From: an uncultured Alphaproteobacteria bacterium
Lineage (GTDB): Bacteria > Pseudomonadota > Alphaproteobacteria > Micropepsales > Micropepsaceae
Direction of reading: 5' to 3'
DNA length: 64,000 nucleotides
NCBI GenBank assembly: GCA_902826695.1
Contig: CADEFU010000002.1
Location: forward strand, 62,001-126,000
Shown here: positions 1-9,747 of the stretch, one piece after another
Layout: the number at the start of each line of letters is the position of its first letter
Numbering within the stretch: the first letter of the stretch is position 1
The notes under the pieces: generated by a model
Databases searched by the model: none
The model's input: only the letters and a program-made list of their open reading frames with translations
Told to the model about the DNA's origin: nothing
Translations under genes and position numbers: made by a program

Positions 1-174
1 GACTACGCGCTGTGGGCTTTGCAGCACTTGATGGCGGACAAGCGGTTTCGCTGGACGGCGACGTGCGCGGCGGATTGGCGCGTGCGGCCTGCCGATTGGC
101 CGGCGACCCGTTATGAACAGAAGGCCATTAAGGCCGGGCGGGCCTGCGTTTACCTGCGATTTCTTCGCCTTTGA
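1..174 (+). CDS. trmB: tRNA (guanine-N7)-methyltransferase, C-terminal fragment
   Basis: The first 57 codons are open from the window edge and end in TGA. The peptide carries the C-terminal signature of TrmB: a DW pair, then RPADWP, then TRYEQKAIKAGR and a final YLRF segment. TrmB forms m7G46 in the variable loop of tRNA using SAM. The rest of the gene lies upstream of the window. In alphaproteobacteria trmB commonly sits just before rimP, as here. The identification rests on this short C-terminal motif and on gene order. Confidence 0.8.
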   Translation, partial: DYALWALQHLMADKRFRWTATCAADWRVRPADWPATRYEQKAIKAGRACVYLRFLRL

Positions 175-188
175 CGCCTGATTTGGCC

Positions 189-217
189 TTGGCGGGGTCG
201 GCGGCCAAGGCTATATA
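189..217 (+). promoter_or_regulatory. candidate promoter of the rimP operon
   Basis: A TTGGCG hexamer (189-194) is followed after 17 bases by TATATA (212-217), about 70 bases before the rimP start. The same stretch contains TTGGCC and GGCCAA arms that could pair, so it might also help end trmB transcription. Only the spacing and hexamer match support it. Confidence 0.4.
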
Positions 218-288
218 GGCCGCATTCTCGGACAAGAAAGACTGCTTGTTCGCTGGTTGGGTCACCTCAACCGGGCGCGAGAGGCTTT

Positions 289-825
289 GTGAACGCACGT
301 GTGACTGAGCTTGAGCCCTTGATTGCTCCCATCGCGGAAGCGCTGGGGTATGCGCTCGTGCGCGTGCGCGTCACCGGCGCGCAGCGGCCCACGGTGCAAG
401 TGATGGCGGAGAAGCCGGACGGCACGATGGATGTCGATGACTGCGCGCGTCTGAGCCATGCGATCTCGACGGCTTTCGAGGCCGACGACCCGATCGAGGG
501 CGAGTACGTGCTTGAGGTGTCGTCGCCGGGGATCGACCGGCCGCTGACGCGGCGGCGCGATTTCGAGACTTACGCCGGGCATGATGCGCGGCTCGATCTC
601 AAGTTTCCGCTCGATGGGCGCAAGCGCGTGCGCGGGACATTGAAAGGATTGCGGGGCGAGGATGTCGTCTTGGAGACGGAACTCGGACCCGAGAAGGGGC
701 GCGGCGAACTTGCGGTGCCCTACACGTCGATCGGCGAGGCGAAGTTGGTTCTGACCGACGAGCTTATCGCCCATGATTTGAAACGCAGAAAGGACGCCGG
801 CAAACGCGCGGCGCAATCGGAGTGA
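289..825 (+). CDS. rimP: ribosome maturation factor RimP
   Basis: This 178-residue protein matches RimP in length and pattern: an N-terminal alpha/beta domain (about residues 1-90) with the segment VDDCARLSHAIS and the characteristic EVSSPGIDRPLT, then an SH3-like C-terminal barrel containing GTLKGL. RimP binds the free 30S subunit and is needed for late small-subunit assembly. The start chosen is GTG at 289, which gives the usual N-terminus. nusA begins 6 bases after the stop, the conserved rimP-nusA arrangement. A charged Lys/Arg tail follows the barrel. Confidence 0.95.
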   Translation: MNARVTELEPLIAPIAEALGYALVRVRVTGAQRPTVQVMAEKPDGTMDVDDCARLSHAISTAFEADDPIEGEYVLEVSSPGIDRPLTRRRDFETYAGHDARLDLKFPLDGRKRVRGTLKGLRGEDVVLETELGPEKGRGELAVPYTSIGEAKLVLTDELIAHDLKRRKDAGKRAAQSE

Positions 826-831
826 AGACCA

Positions 832-2427
832 ATGGCCGTCAGTGCAAATAGGCTCGAACTGCTGCAGATCGCCGATGCAGTCGCGCGCGAGAAGTCGATC
901 GACAAGCAGGTCGTGATCTCGGCGATGGAAGAGGCGGTGCAGAAGGCCGCGAAGTCGCGCTATGGCCAAGACAACGAAATCAAGGCCGAGATCGATCCGA
1001 AGACCGGCGAGACGCGCCTGCACCGTTTGCGCCTTGTCGTTGACAAGATCGAGAACGAAGCGACCGAGATCACGCTGGACGAAGCGCAGATCCGCAACCC
1101 CGCCGCCCAGACGGGCGACTTGATCGCCGAGCCGCTGCCGCCGATCGACTTTGGCCGTATCGCGGCGCAAGCAGCCAAGCAGGTGATTTTCCAGAAGGTG
1201 CGCGACGCCGAGCGCGAGAAGCAGTTCGACGAGTACAAGGACCGTATGGGCGAGATCGTGCACGGCACGGTGAAGCGCGTCGAGTACGGCAACGTGGTCG
1301 TTGACTTGGGCCGTGGCGAAGCGTTCGTGCGGCGCGACGAGTTGCTGCCACGCGAGACGTTCCGCACGGGCGACCGGGTGCGCGCCTATATCTACGATGT
1401 GCGGCGCGAGGCGCGTGGCCCGCAGATCTTCTTGTCGCGCACGCATCCGCAATTTATGGCGAAGCTGTTCGCGCAGGAAGTGCCGGAAATCTACGACGGA
1501 ATTATCGAAATCCGCTCGGTGGCGCGCGATCCGGGGTCGCGGGCGAAAATTGCGGTTATCTCGAAGGACTCTTCGATCGATCCGGTGGGCGCGTGCGTCG
1601 GTATGCGTGGCAGCCGCGTGCAGGCGGTCGTGCAGGAACTGCAGGGCGAGAAGATCGACATCATTCCCTGGTCGATCGATCCGGCGAACTTCGTCGTCAA
1701 CGCTTTGGCGCCGGCGGAAGTCGCGAAGGTCGTGCTCGATGAAGATGCGCGGCGTATCGAGGTTGTTGTCGGCGAGGATCAGCTGTCGCTGGCGATCGGG
1801 CGGCGTGGGCAGAACGTTCGTCTCGCCTCGCAACTGACGGGATGGCAGATCGACATTTTGACGGAAGCCGAGGAGTCCGAGCGGCGCCAAGAGCAGTTCC
1901 GCAAGCGCACGGAGCTTTTCATGAATGCGCTCGACGTGGACGAGACGCTGGCGCAGCTGCTGGCTTCGGAAAATTTCTCGCAGGTCGAAGACTTGGCGTA
2001 TGTCGTGCCGGAAGAGTTGGCTGAGATTCAGGGCATCGGCGAGGAGACGGCGGGCGAGCTGCAGCGCCGTGCACAAGAGTATCTCGAGAGGCAGAACGCG
2101 ATCTTTGACGAGAAGCGGCGCGAGCTGGGCGTTGAGGACGATCTGATGTCGGTTGAGGGCGTTACGCCGGCGATGTCGGTGGCGCTGGGTGAGAACGGCG
2201 TGAAATCGCTTGAGGATCTTGCGGGCTGCGCGACGGACGACCTTCTCGGCTGGACTGAGACGGTGAACGGCGAGCGCAAGCGGCAGACCGGGTATCTCGA
2301 AAGCTTCGGGCTGAACGCCGAAGACGCGAATGCCATCATCATGGCGGCGCGCGTTGCGGCGGGCTGGATCGAAGCGCCGAAGGAAGAGGAAGCGGCGGCG
2401 CCGCAAGAGGAAGAGCCTGCCGAGTGA
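832..2427 (+). CDS. nusA: transcription termination/antitermination factor NusA
   Basis: This 531-residue NusA binds RNA polymerase and RNA and modulates pausing, termination and antitermination. Domains in order are an N-terminal polymerase-binding domain (about 1-125), an S1 domain (about 135-200, with HGTVKRVEYGNVVVDLG), and two KH domains (GMRGSRVQAVV and IGRRGQNVRLASQL both show the GxxG turn). Two helix-hairpin-helix type acidic repeats lie towards the C-terminus (about 360-510), followed by a Glu/Ala-rich tail. The stop overlaps the start of the ylxR-like gene by four bases (GTGA), which indicates translational coupling. Confidence 0.97.
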   Translation: MAVSANRLELLQIADAVAREKSIDKQVVISAMEEAVQKAAKSRYGQDNEIKAEIDPKTGETRLHRLRLVVDKIENEATEITLDEAQIRNPAAQTGDLIAEPLPPIDFGRIAAQAAKQVIFQKVRDAEREKQFDEYKDRMGEIVHGTVKRVEYGNVVVDLGRGEAFVRRDELLPRETFRTGDRVRAYIYDVRREARGPQIFLSRTHPQFMAKLFAQEVPEIYDGIIEIRSVARDPGSRAKIAVISKDSSIDPVGACVGMRGSRVQAVVQELQGEKIDIIPWSIDPANFVVNALAPAEVAKVVLDEDARRIEVVVGEDQLSLAIGRRGQNVRLASQLTGWQIDILTEAEESERRQEQFRKRTELFMNALDVDETLAQLLASENFSQVEDLAYVVPEELAEIQGIGEETAGELQRRAQEYLERQNAIFDEKRRELGVEDDLMSVEGVTPAMSVALGENGVKSLEDLAGCATDDLLGWTETVNGERKRQTGYLESFGLNAEDANAIIMAARVAAGWIEAPKEEEAAAPQEEEPAE

Positions 2428-3068
2428 CGCGCGGGCGACCACAAAAGCTTCAAGACGACGGCGCCGAAGGTTCACTTCGGCGCTGTATCGTTTTAGGCGA
2501 GGCCTTGTCGCCGGAGCGCATGGTGCGCTTTGTCGTCGGGCCTGACGACGTTGTCGTGCCCGACGTTGCGCAAAAGCTGCCGGGGCGTGGGTGCTGGGTG
2601 ACGTCCGACAGAGCGGCGGTTACGAAGGCGGCGGAGAAGGGTCTGTTCGCGAAGTCGTTCAAGGCGTCGGTGAAAGCGTCGCCCGATTTGGCGGCGCAGG
2701 TTGAAGCCCTGCTGGTCAAGCGATGCATCGAGCATTTGGGGCTCGCGCGGCGGGCGGGTCTCGCGATCATCGGCTTCGCCCAGGTTGAGGAAGCCTTCCG
2801 TGCGCGCGACGGACGTATAGCCGCACTCGTCGAGGCTTCGGAGTCAGGGCCTGCGGACCGCGGAAAGCTTGTCAAATATGCAAGGATTTCGGGCGATGTT
2901 CCGGTGGTTGGATGCTTCTCTTCGGCGGAAATCGGCTTGGCATTTGGGCGCGAAAGTGTGGTACATGCTGCTCTCACGTCAGGCGCGCTCTCGGCCCGGT
3001 TTTTAGTTGAGGCTGGGCGGCTTGGTGGTTTCCGCGTTTTGTGTCCGCCGGAATGGGGCGCGGCTTGA
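2424..3068 (+). CDS. YlxR (DUF448) and L7Ae-like RNA-binding protein
   Basis: A 214-residue two-domain protein. The N-terminal half (about 15-95) has the YlxR/DUF448 pattern, including RRCIVLGE, MVRFVVGPD and LPGRGCWV. The C-terminal half (about 100-205) resembles the ribosomal L7Ae/L30e fold, with CIEHLGLARRAGLAIIGF and a closing AARFL-like helix. Alphaproteobacteria often carry this fusion between nusA and infB. It is presumed to bind RNA in the ribosome-maturation operon, but its exact role is not established. Translation starts at GTG within the nusA stop (GTGA overlap). Confidence 0.85.
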   Translation: MTRGRPQKLQDDGAEGSLRRCIVLGEALSPERMVRFVVGPDDVVVPDVAQKLPGRGCWVTSDRAAVTKAAEKGLFAKSFKASVKASPDLAAQVEALLVKRCIEHLGLARRAGLAIIGFAQVEEAFRARDGRIAALVEASESGPADRGKLVKYARISGDVPVVGCFSSAEIGLAFGRESVVHAALTSGALSARFLVEAGRLGGFRVLCPPEWGAA

Positions 3069-3125
3069 TGACCGCGACTGACCGGCGTTCGTCGAATGAA
3101 GTGTTTGAAGGATTGAAAGGTACGC

Positions 3126-5873
3126 ATGACTGACGGCAAGACCCCGGATGGCGAAAAGACGCTGCACGCGTCCGGCGGTGGAAGAACTTTGAGCGTGAAG
3201 CGCCCGGAGACGGGCGTGGTGCGCCAGGCGTTCAGTCATGGCCGATCCAAAGCGGTTGTTGTCGAGAAGAAGCGGACGACCGTCACGCGCCCCGGCGCGA
3301 AGCCCGAGATAACGAAAGCTCCCGAACCGGCGAAGGAAGCGACGGCGAAGGCGCCTGTTGCTCCGGCAAAGCCGGGGAAGGCTCCGCCCGTGCAGCCGAA
3401 GTCCGGCGGCATGGTGCTCAGGACGCTGACCGAGGGCGAGAAAGAGGCGCGCTCGCGTGCGTTGTCTGACGCGCGGGTTGCCGAAGAGGAAGAGCGCCGT
3501 CGCGCTCAAGAAGAAGCCAAGCGGCGGGCGGAAGAGGACGAGCGTCTTGCGAAAGAGCGCGAGGCGGCCTCGAAGCGCAAGCTCGAAGAAGATGCGCGGC
3601 GAATTCTTGAAGATGATGCGCGCCGTCGCACCGACGACGAAGCACGGCGCCGTGCGCCTGAAACACCCGAAGAGCGTGCGGCAGCACCTGCGCCTCGTCC
3701 TGCGGGCCGGCCGCAAGGTGGTCCGAGTGCGCGTCCAGGAGGCGGTCCAGGCGCGCGTCCGGGTGGTCCGGGAGCGCGACCGGGCGGTGCTGGTGCGCCG
3801 GCGGCGCGCGGTCCTGGGGCTGGTCCCTCGGCGCGGCCGCCAGTTGGCGGGCCTGGTCCGGGTGCGCCCGGCCGGCGCGGTGGCGACGACGATGACGGTC
3901 GTGCGCGCAGGCGTACCGGTCCCGGCGGTCCTGGCCCCGGTGCCAAGCCGCCCACGCAGCCGCGCAAGGTTGCGGACGACGGGCGGCGCTCGAAGCTCAG
4001 CGTGGTGACGGCGCTTGATGAGAACGAACGCGTTCGCTCGATCGCGTCGTACAAGCGTCATGTGCAGCGCGCGCATCGCGCCCAAATGGGCGTGAAAGAC
4101 GAAGCGCCCCAGAAGATTGTGCGCGACGTGGTCATCCCTGAGGCGATCACGGTGCAGGAACTGGCGAACCGTATGGCGACGCGCAGTGTCGACATCATCA
4201 AGAACCTGATGAAGCAGGGGCAGATGGTGACGATCAACACGACGCTCGACGCGGATACGGCGCAGCTGATCGCGGAAGAATTCGGTCACACGGTGAAGCG
4301 CGTCGCGGAATCGGACGTGCTTGAAGGTCTGGCGGGTGAGGTGGACGCGGATGAGGCGTTGATGCCGCGCGCGCCGGTCGTGACGATTATGGGCCATGTG
4401 GACCACGGCAAGACGTCGTTGCTCGACGCATTGCGTTTGACCGACGTGGCCGCGGGCGAAGCCGGCGGCATCACGCAGCATATCGGCGCCTATCAGGTGA
4501 AGCTGCCGTCAGGGCAGAAGATCACGTTCCTCGACACACCGGGCCACGCGGCCTTTACCGCGATGCGCGCACGTGGCGCGAAGGTGACGGACATCGTCGT
4601 ACTCGTTGTGGCGGCTGACGACGGCGTCATGCCTCAGACGATCGAAGCCATCAATCACGCGAAGGCGGCGAAGGTGCCGCTGATCGTTGCGATCAACAAG
4701 ATCGACAAGCCCGGCGCGACGCCCGACCGGGTGCGCACGGAACTGCTCACCCACGAGATCGTGGTCGAGTCGATGGGCGGCGAGACGCAGGCCATCGAAG
4801 TGTCGGCGACGAAGAAGATGAACCTCGACAAGCTCGAGGAAGCGATTTTGCTACAAGCGGAAGTGTTGGACCTCAAGGCCAACCCGAACCGTCCGGCGTC
4901 GGGCAATGTCGTCGAAGCGAAGCTCGACAAGGGACGCGGTCCGGTTGCGACCGTGCTTGTCGCGCGGGGCACGATCAAGGTGGGCGACATCGTCGTCGCC
5001 GGCGGCGAATGGGGCCGCGTGCGTGCGCTGGTGAACGAGCGCGGCGAACAGGTGCCAAGCGCCGGGCCGTCGGAGCCGGTCGAGATTTTGGGTCTCTCAG
5101 CGCCGCCGGAAGCGGGCGATGATTTCTCTGTCGTCGAAAACGATGCGCGGGCGCGCGAAGTTGCCGACTTCCGGGCGCGCAAGAAGAAAGAGGCGCGGTC
5201 GCGCGCCGGTGCGCGGGCGTCGCTGGATCAGGTTCTGGCTGCGAAGGGCGTGGGCGAGGCGAAGATCTTGCCGCTCGTCGTGAAGTCGGACGTGCAGGGC
5301 TCGGTTGAGGCGATCTCTGCGGCGCTCGCGGGGCTGTCGACGGCTGAGGTCAAGGCGCAGGTCTTGCATGCCGGCGTCGGCGGTGTCACGCAAAGCGACA
5401 TCATTCTGGCCCGTGCTTCGGGGGCGCCGATCATTGCGTTCAACGTGCGCGCCAGTGCGGAAGCGCGGGAGCTTGCCAAGCGCGACGGCGTCGAGATCCG
5501 CTATTACTCGATCATCTACAACATCATCGACGACGTGAAGGCGGCGATGTCGGGGCTCTTGCCGCCGACGTTGCGCGAGAACTTCTTGGGCTACGCCGAG
5601 ATTCTCGAGGTGTTCAACATCACGAAGGTCGGCAAGGTTGCGGGCTGCCGCATCACCGAAGGCAAGGTCTTGCGCGGCAACAAGGTGCGTCTGCTGCGTG
5701 ACAACGTGGTCATCCACGAAGGCACGCTTTCGACCTTGAAACGTTTCAAGGACGAGGTGAAGGAAGTCGTGGTCGGTCAAGAATGCGGTATGGCGTTCGA
5801 CAACTACCAAGACATCCAAAAAGGCGACCAGATCGAGTGCTTCGAGGTCGAGACGATCAAGCGGACGCTCTGA
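3126..5873 (+). CDS. infB: translation initiation factor IF-2
   Basis: This 915-residue IF-2 is a GTPase that delivers initiator tRNA to the 30S subunit. An N-terminal IF2_N-like segment and a charged Glu/Arg coiled region (about 95-180) precede a low-complexity stretch of Gly, Pro, Ala and Arg (about 185-280), probably disordered. The conserved core follows: a second IF2_N domain (about 340-390), the G domain with GHVDHGKTS (about 421), DTPGHAAF and NKID, then domains II to IV. The start is ATG at 3126. Transcription probably ends at the hairpin immediately downstream, so rbfA is not in the same transcript unless there is read-through. Confidence 0.97.
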   Translation: MTDGKTPDGEKTLHASGGGRTLSVKRPETGVVRQAFSHGRSKAVVVEKKRTTVTRPGAKPEITKAPEPAKEATAKAPVAPAKPGKAPPVQPKSGGMVLRTLTEGEKEARSRALSDARVAEEEERRRAQEEAKRRAEEDERLAKEREAASKRKLEEDARRILEDDARRRTDDEARRRAPETPEERAAAPAPRPAGRPQGGPSARPGGGPGARPGGPGARPGGAGAPAARGPGAGPSARPPVGGPGPGAPGRRGGDDDDGRARRRTGPGGPGPGAKPPTQPRKVADDGRRSKLSVVTALDENERVRSIASYKRHVQRAHRAQMGVKDEAPQKIVRDVVIPEAITVQELANRMATRSVDIIKNLMKQGQMVTINTTLDADTAQLIAEEFGHTVKRVAESDVLEGLAGEVDADEALMPRAPVVTIMGHVDHGKTSLLDALRLTDVAAGEAGGITQHIGAYQVKLPSGQKITFLDTPGHAAFTAMRARGAKVTDIVVLVVAADDGVMPQTIEAINHAKAAKVPLIVAINKIDKPGATPDRVRTELLTHEIVVESMGGETQAIEVSATKKMNLDKLEEAILLQAEVLDLKANPNRPASGNVVEAKLDKGRGPVATVLVARGTIKVGDIVVAGGEWGRVRALVNERGEQVPSAGPSEPVEILGLSAPPEAGDDFSVVENDARAREVADFRARKKKEARSRAGARASLDQVLAAKGVGEAKILPLVVKSDVQGSVEAISAALAGLSTAEVKAQVLHAGVGGVTQSDIILARASGAPIIAFNVRASAEARELAKRDGVEIRYYSIIYNIIDDVKAAMSGLLPPTLRENFLGYAEILEVFNITKVGKVAGCRITEGKVLRGNKVRLLRDNVVIHEGTLSTLKRFKDEVKEVVVGQECGMAFDNYQDIQKGDQIECFEVETIKRTL

Positions 5874-5905
5874 AGTTCGCCTTCATCAAGGTTCAAGCTA
5901 GATTT

Positions 5906-5936
5906 GTGGCCCGCGAAAGCGGGCCACATTGCTTTT
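5906..5936. terminator. bidirectional Rho-independent terminator between infB and a citrate synthase
   Basis: A perfect 9-bp stem (GTGGCCCGC at 5906-5914, GCGGGCCAC at 5919-5927) with a GAAA tetraloop is followed by a T-rich stretch (CTTTT). It lies between the converging ends of infB and the minus-strand citrate synthase and could serve both. Confidence 0.85.
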
Positions 5937-7002
5937 AGGCGGCCTTCACGGGCCATGGTCCCACGTAGCGCGACTGGGGGCGAATGAGGCGGCCGCCGGC
6001 TTCTTGCTCGCGGATGTGGGCGATCCAGCCTGCGGTGCGCGCAAGGGCGAAGACGGGCGTGAAGGCTTCGCGGGGGATCGCGAGCGCTTCCAGTAGCAGC
6101 GCCGTGTAGAACTCGACGTTCGTGTCGAGACGGCGCTCGGATTTGAAGTCCTTGAGGGCGCGCAGGGCTGCTGCTTCGATGGCTTCGGCGAAGGCGATGC
6201 GGTTGGCGCGGCCCTTGAGCCTGGCGACGGCTGCTTTCAGGACGCTCGCGCGCGGATCGCGCACGCGATAGACCCGGTGACCGAAGCCCATCAGCCGCTC
6301 GCCTCGTTTCAGGGCGTCGGCGATCCAGGCGTCGGCGTTCGCGGGGGTCGCAATGGCGTCGAACATGTCGAGCACTGGGCCGGGTGCACCGCCGTGGAGC
6401 GGGCCTTTCAAGGCGCACAGCGCCGCGACGACGGCGGAAGGCAGGCCAGCAGCGGTCGAGGCGACGACACGGGCGGCGAAGGTCGAGGCGTTCAAGCCGT
6501 GATCGATGACGGTGACGAGGTAGGTCTCGAACGCGTGGACTTCGTCCGCGTCGCCAGGGGCCCCGCGCACCATCCGCAGGATGTCGGCGGCGTGGGAGAG
6601 GTTCGTGTCGGGCGCGAGAACGGTGTGGCCCGACGTCAGGCGAGCGGCCAACGCGGCCGCGACGCCTGCGGCGGCCAGGCTGTTCACCGGTTCCTTGCTG
6701 CGGTCGTCATCCGGCAGGCTTGAGAGCAGGAGGCGCATCGCTTCGACGGCGGTGAGCCGGGCTGCTTGATCCGTGAGCGGCTTGAAGTGCTCGAAGGCGC
6801 GGACGCGGGCTTCAGCCAGCTCGCTGCGCAGGTTTGCTGTCGGCGCAAAGCCGGCCCACAGCAGCGCGGTCGCATCTTCGTAGGCGATGTGACCTGCGAG
6901 ATCTTCAAGGTCGTGGCCGCGGATGATGAGGCGGCCGGCCTCACCATCGACGTGGCTCAAGATGGTTTCGGCGGCGATGACGTTGTCGAGACCCGGACGC
7001 AT
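5935..7002 (-). CDS. citrate synthase / methylcitrate synthase family protein
   Basis: A 355-residue short-form citrate synthase. It starts MRPGLDNVIAAET after a GAGGAG ribosome site about 8 bases upstream, which favours this ATG over an upstream alternative near 7062. The active-site histidines are H203 in GPLHGGA and H242 in GFGHRVY, and a late RxxGWIAH segment is present. At the position of the catalytic Asp of the E. coli enzyme (NVDFY) this protein has Glu (E297 in NVEFY). I believe this is common in this alphaproteobacterial subfamily. Substrate choice (oxaloacetate plus acetyl- or propionyl-CoA) cannot be told from sequence. It is divergent from, and about 80 bases away from, an HTH-bearing paralogue. 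Confidence 0.88.
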   Translation of the reverse strand: MRPGLDNVIAAETILSHVDGEAGRLIIRGHDLEDLAGHIAYEDATALLWAGFAPTANLRSELAEARVRAFEHFKPLTDQAARLTAVEAMRLLLSSLPDDDRSKEPVNSLAAAGVAAALAARLTSGHTVLAPDTNLSHAADILRMVRGAPGDADEVHAFETYLVTVIDHGLNASTFAARVVASTAAGLPSAVVAALCALKGPLHGGAPGPVLDMFDAIATPANADAWIADALKRGERLMGFGHRVYRVRDPRASVLKAAVARLKGRANRIAFAEAIEAAALRALKDFKSERRLDTNVEFYTALLLEALAIPREAFTPVFALARTAGWIAHIREQEAGGRLIRPQSRYVGPWPVKAA

Positions 7003-7068
7003 AGGGCAACTCCTCACTTGCAATCTGATGCGAAAGGTGGATGCTCCGTCATCTGTGGTCAATCTTGA

Positions 7069-7084
7069 ATCAATATATCAATAT
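7069..7084. promoter_or_regulatory. tandem 8-bp direct repeat at the start of the HTH-citrate synthase gene
   Basis: ATCAATAT occurs twice in direct succession (7069-7076 and 7077-7084) and runs into the ATG at 7083. It lies in the only intergenic space shared by the two divergent citrate synthase genes. It could be an operator, possibly for the HTH domain encoded next to it; this is inference. Confidence 0.3.
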
Positions 7085-8297
7085 GAACACGAATTCAGCG
7101 AAACGGCCGGTTCCCAAGCGTCCCGATGCGCTCATCGATGCGGCGACGGCGACGAAGATGCTCGGGGTCAGCCGGAATACGCTTTACGCATATGTGAGCC
7201 GCGGGCTTGTGCGATCGACGGAGCATCCGACGATCGCGAAGGCGAGTCTCTACGTCGCGGCGGATGTGCAAACGCTGGTTCAGCGCAAGACGAAGATGCG
7301 CAGGCCCCGTGCGGCCGCAGCGACGGCACTCGACTTTGGGTTGCCGGTGTTGAAGACGCGGCTCACGCATTTCGAGGACGACCGGCTCTTTTATCGCTCG
7401 GAGGATGCGATCGCGTTTTCGCGGCGTGCCACGCTTGAGGATACGGCGCGACTGCTTTGGGACGTCGGCGACGGCGATCCGTTTGGTGGCATCGTGTTCG
7501 ACCCGGCAAAGATTGTTGGGTGGGTCGAGATCGCGTCGCGCTATGCGCCGGCGCGGGCCACCGATCGCGCAAGCATGTTGTTGCCGCTGCTGACATCGCA
7601 GGAGGCGCCGACCGCCGGCAAGGCCGGTGCGCATGCTTTTGGCGCGGCGGCGCGGCTTGTGCTTGCGGTCGCGGCGGCGGTTGCGCCTGTCAGCGGGCCG
7701 GTCGCGTCGCCGATCCATCGTGCGGTGGCGCAATCGTGGGGAAAGCCCAAGGCGTCGGAGGCGATCCGGCGTGCGCTCGTGCTGCTCGCGGATCATGAGT
7801 TGAATGCGTCCACGTTCGCAGTGCGCGTTGTTGCGTCAACGGGTGCGCGTCATACGCATTGCGTGCTTGCTGGGATCGCGGCGCTGAGCGGTCCGCTGCA
7901 TGGCGCCGCGACCGAGAGGACACGGGCGTTCCTCAACGGAATTGAGCGGCCTGGTGACGCGGCGGAGGCGGTTGCGACCAAGCTGCAGCACGGCGAGTTG
8001 CTGCCGGGGTTTGGGCACTTCCTCTATCGCGAGGGCGATCCCAGGGCGGCTGAACTGTTGGAGCAGATTAAGCTCGATCCGGTATCAGCGGCGGTCGTCT
8101 CAGCGGGGCGCGCGATGGGCGGGGTTGAGCCTAACGTCGATTTTGCGCTGGTGGCGCTGGAGCGGAGTTTCGACTTGCCGCCGGGGGCGGCGCTGGCGCT
8201 CTTTGCGATCGGGCGGTCGGTGGGGTGGCTCGCGCATGTGTTCGAGCAGCGGGCGAGCGGGCGGTTAATCAGGCCCAGGGCTGAGTTTGTCGAGTGA
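7083..8297 (+). CDS. citrate synthase-like protein with N-terminal helix-turn-helix domain
   Basis: A 404-residue fusion. Residues about 16-65 form a MerR/excisionase-type winged helix (AATATKMLGVSRNTLYAYV), and residues about 85-400 are a divergent citrate synthase. H273 (GPLHGAA) and H312 (GFGHFLY) are kept, and D353 sits in PNVDFA, but the usual Arg and Tyr next to these (GFGHRVY, NVDFY) are replaced by Phe and Ala, so activity may be altered. A subfamily of HTH-citrate synthases is known from protein domain collections, but I know of no established function. The ATG at 7083 has no clear ribosome site; an upstream in-frame start at 7041 would overlap the divergent promoter. Confidence 0.8.
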   Translation: MNTNSAKRPVPKRPDALIDAATATKMLGVSRNTLYAYVSRGLVRSTEHPTIAKASLYVAADVQTLVQRKTKMRRPRAAAATALDFGLPVLKTRLTHFEDDRLFYRSEDAIAFSRRATLEDTARLLWDVGDGDPFGGIVFDPAKIVGWVEIASRYAPARATDRASMLLPLLTSQEAPTAGKAGAHAFGAAARLVLAVAAAVAPVSGPVASPIHRAVAQSWGKPKASEAIRRALVLLADHELNASTFAVRVVASTGARHTHCVLAGIAALSGPLHGAATERTRAFLNGIERPGDAAEAVATKLQHGELLPGFGHFLYREGDPRAAELLEQIKLDPVSAAVVSAGRAMGGVEPNVDFALVALERSFDLPPGAALALFAIGRSVGWLAHVFEQRASGRLIRPRAEFVE

Positions 8298-8397
8298 TCC
8301 GCGGGCATTGCGTGCGCTTGAGCCGCCGATTGCGGCGTTTGCGCGTGCCCTAGGGGCTTGGACTTGCCGGGCAAAGGGCTTAGAAGCCCGCCTTCAA

Positions 8398-8808
8398 ATG
8401 AAACGCAAAACCTCACAAACAACGACCGGACCGAGCCAGCGGCAGCTGCGCGTCGCGGAGGAGATACGCCATATCTTGGCGCGGTTGCTCATGCGCGGCG
8501 ATCTGCATGAGCCGGCGGTTGCGGGCGTGTCGATCACGGTGTCGGAGGTGCGCATCAGCCCTGACCTCAAGAATGCGACCGTGTTCGCGATGCCGCTCAG
8601 CGGTAAGGGCGTGGAAGAGGTTTTAAAGGGCCTCAATCGCTCGGCGCCGTATTTGCGGAGCCAGGTCGCGCAGGAGATTCAGCTGCGTTATGCGCCGACG
8701 CTCAAGTTCGTCCAGGACAAGTCGTTCGACGAGGCGCATCACATCGAAGAGATTTTGCGGTCCGAGCGCGTGCGGCGCGATTTGAAGTCGGACGATGGCG
8801 AAGCGTAA
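8398..8808 (+). CDS. rbfA: ribosome-binding factor A
   Basis: RbfA (136 residues) binds the 30S subunit during late 16S rRNA 5' processing and cold adaptation. The single KH-like domain is recognisable from QLRVAEEIRHILARLL, then ITVSEVRISPDLKNATVF and LRSQVAQEIQLRYAPTL. The start is ATG at 8398, giving MKRKTSQ; the open frame continues upstream to 8287, but that part has no family similarity. The 3' end overlaps truB by 14 bases. The usual infB-rbfA junction is broken here by the two citrate synthase genes. Confidence 0.93.
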   Translation: MKRKTSQTTTGPSQRQLRVAEEIRHILARLLMRGDLHEPAVAGVSITVSEVRISPDLKNATVFAMPLSGKGVEEVLKGLNRSAPYLRSQVAQEIQLRYAPTLKFVQDKSFDEAHHIEEILRSERVRRDLKSDDGEA

Positions 8809-9736
8809 AGGCGACCCGGTTCACGGGTGGCTGGTGCTCGACAAGCCGGTTGGGATGACCTCCACAAAGGCGCTCGCGATTGCGCGGCGGCTGCTCAATG
8901 CTTCGAAGGCGGGGCATGCTGGCACGCTCGACCCGCTGGCCAGTGGCGTGTTGCCGCTCGCGTTCGGTGAGGCGACGAAGACGGTTCCTTACTTGGTCGA
9001 CGCCCGCAAAGCGTATCGCTTCACCGTGACGTGGGGCGCAGAGACGTCTACCGACGACAGCGAGGGGCCGGTCACGCGCGAGAGCGCTGCACGGCCAACG
9101 ACGGATCAGATCGTTCGTGCGCTGCCGCAGTTTGTGGGCGAGATCATGCAGGTGCCGCCGGCGTTCTCCGCGATCAAGGTCGACGGCGAACGGGCTTACG
9201 ATCTGGCTCGCGAGGGCGAGGTCGTGGAACTAAAGGCGCGGCTCACGCACATCCACCGGTTGGAGCTGGTTGAGGAGACGCCCGGTGCCGCGGTGTTCGA
9301 GATGAGCTGCGGCAAAGGGACATACGTGCGCGCCTTTGCCCGGGATTTCGGGCGGGTTTTGGGGTGTCTGGGGCATGTGACCGCCTTAACGCGGCTCTCG
9401 GTCGGGCCCTTTGACCTCAAGGGCGCAATTTCGCTGGAAAACCTAGAGAAATCTGGTACAGACACGCCGCCCAAGCGCTTTCTCATGCCGCTTGCGACCG
9501 CCCTGGACGACATCCCGGGGCTGGCCGTGACGGATCAGGAAGCCGCCCAGCTTCGGTTGGGTCAGGCGATTCTCGCGCGAGGCCGAGTCTCTCTCCGTGC
9601 AGAGGCTGCAGTGGCGGACGGTGACGCTCCAGGCGTTCCCGTCTATTGCCGCAGCCGCGGTGGCGATCCAGTTGCGATCGGCACTTTCGAACGGGGCGAA
9701 ATTAGGCCTACGCGGGTGTTTAACTTCTCACATTGA
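8795..9736 (+). CDS. truB: tRNA pseudouridine-55 synthase
   Basis: TruB (313 residues) makes pseudouridine 55 in the T loop of tRNAs. The N-terminal [13 protein letters not shown] and the catalytic block [20 protein letters not shown], containing the active-site Asp, are both clear. KRKGDP precedes the domain, and a C-terminal PUA-like region (about 240-313) follows. The start overlaps the end of rbfA, showing tight coupling. rpsO follows 11 bases after the stop. Confidence 0.96.
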   Translation: MAKRKGDPVHGWLVLDKPVGMTSTKALAIARRLLNASKAGHAGTLDPLASGVLPLAFGEATKTVPYLVDARKAYRFTVTWGAETSTDDSEGPVTRESAARPTTDQIVRALPQFVGEIMQVPPAFSAIKVDGERAYDLAREGEVVELKARLTHIHRLELVEETPGAAVFEMSCGKGTYVRAFARDFGRVLGCLGHVTALTRLSVGPFDLKGAISLENLEKSGTDTPPKRFLMPLATALDDIPGLAVTDQEAAQLRLGQAILARGRVSLRAEAAVADGDAPGVPVYCRSRGGDPVAIGTFERGEIRPTRVFNFSH

Positions 9737-9747
9737 AAGGAACCCCG

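Noticed and set aside
262-2475. Long minus-strand open frame opposite rimP and nusA
   Set aside because: Arg/Leu/His-rich translation without any family pattern, fully antisense to two conserved genes; typical of G+C-rich coding DNA.
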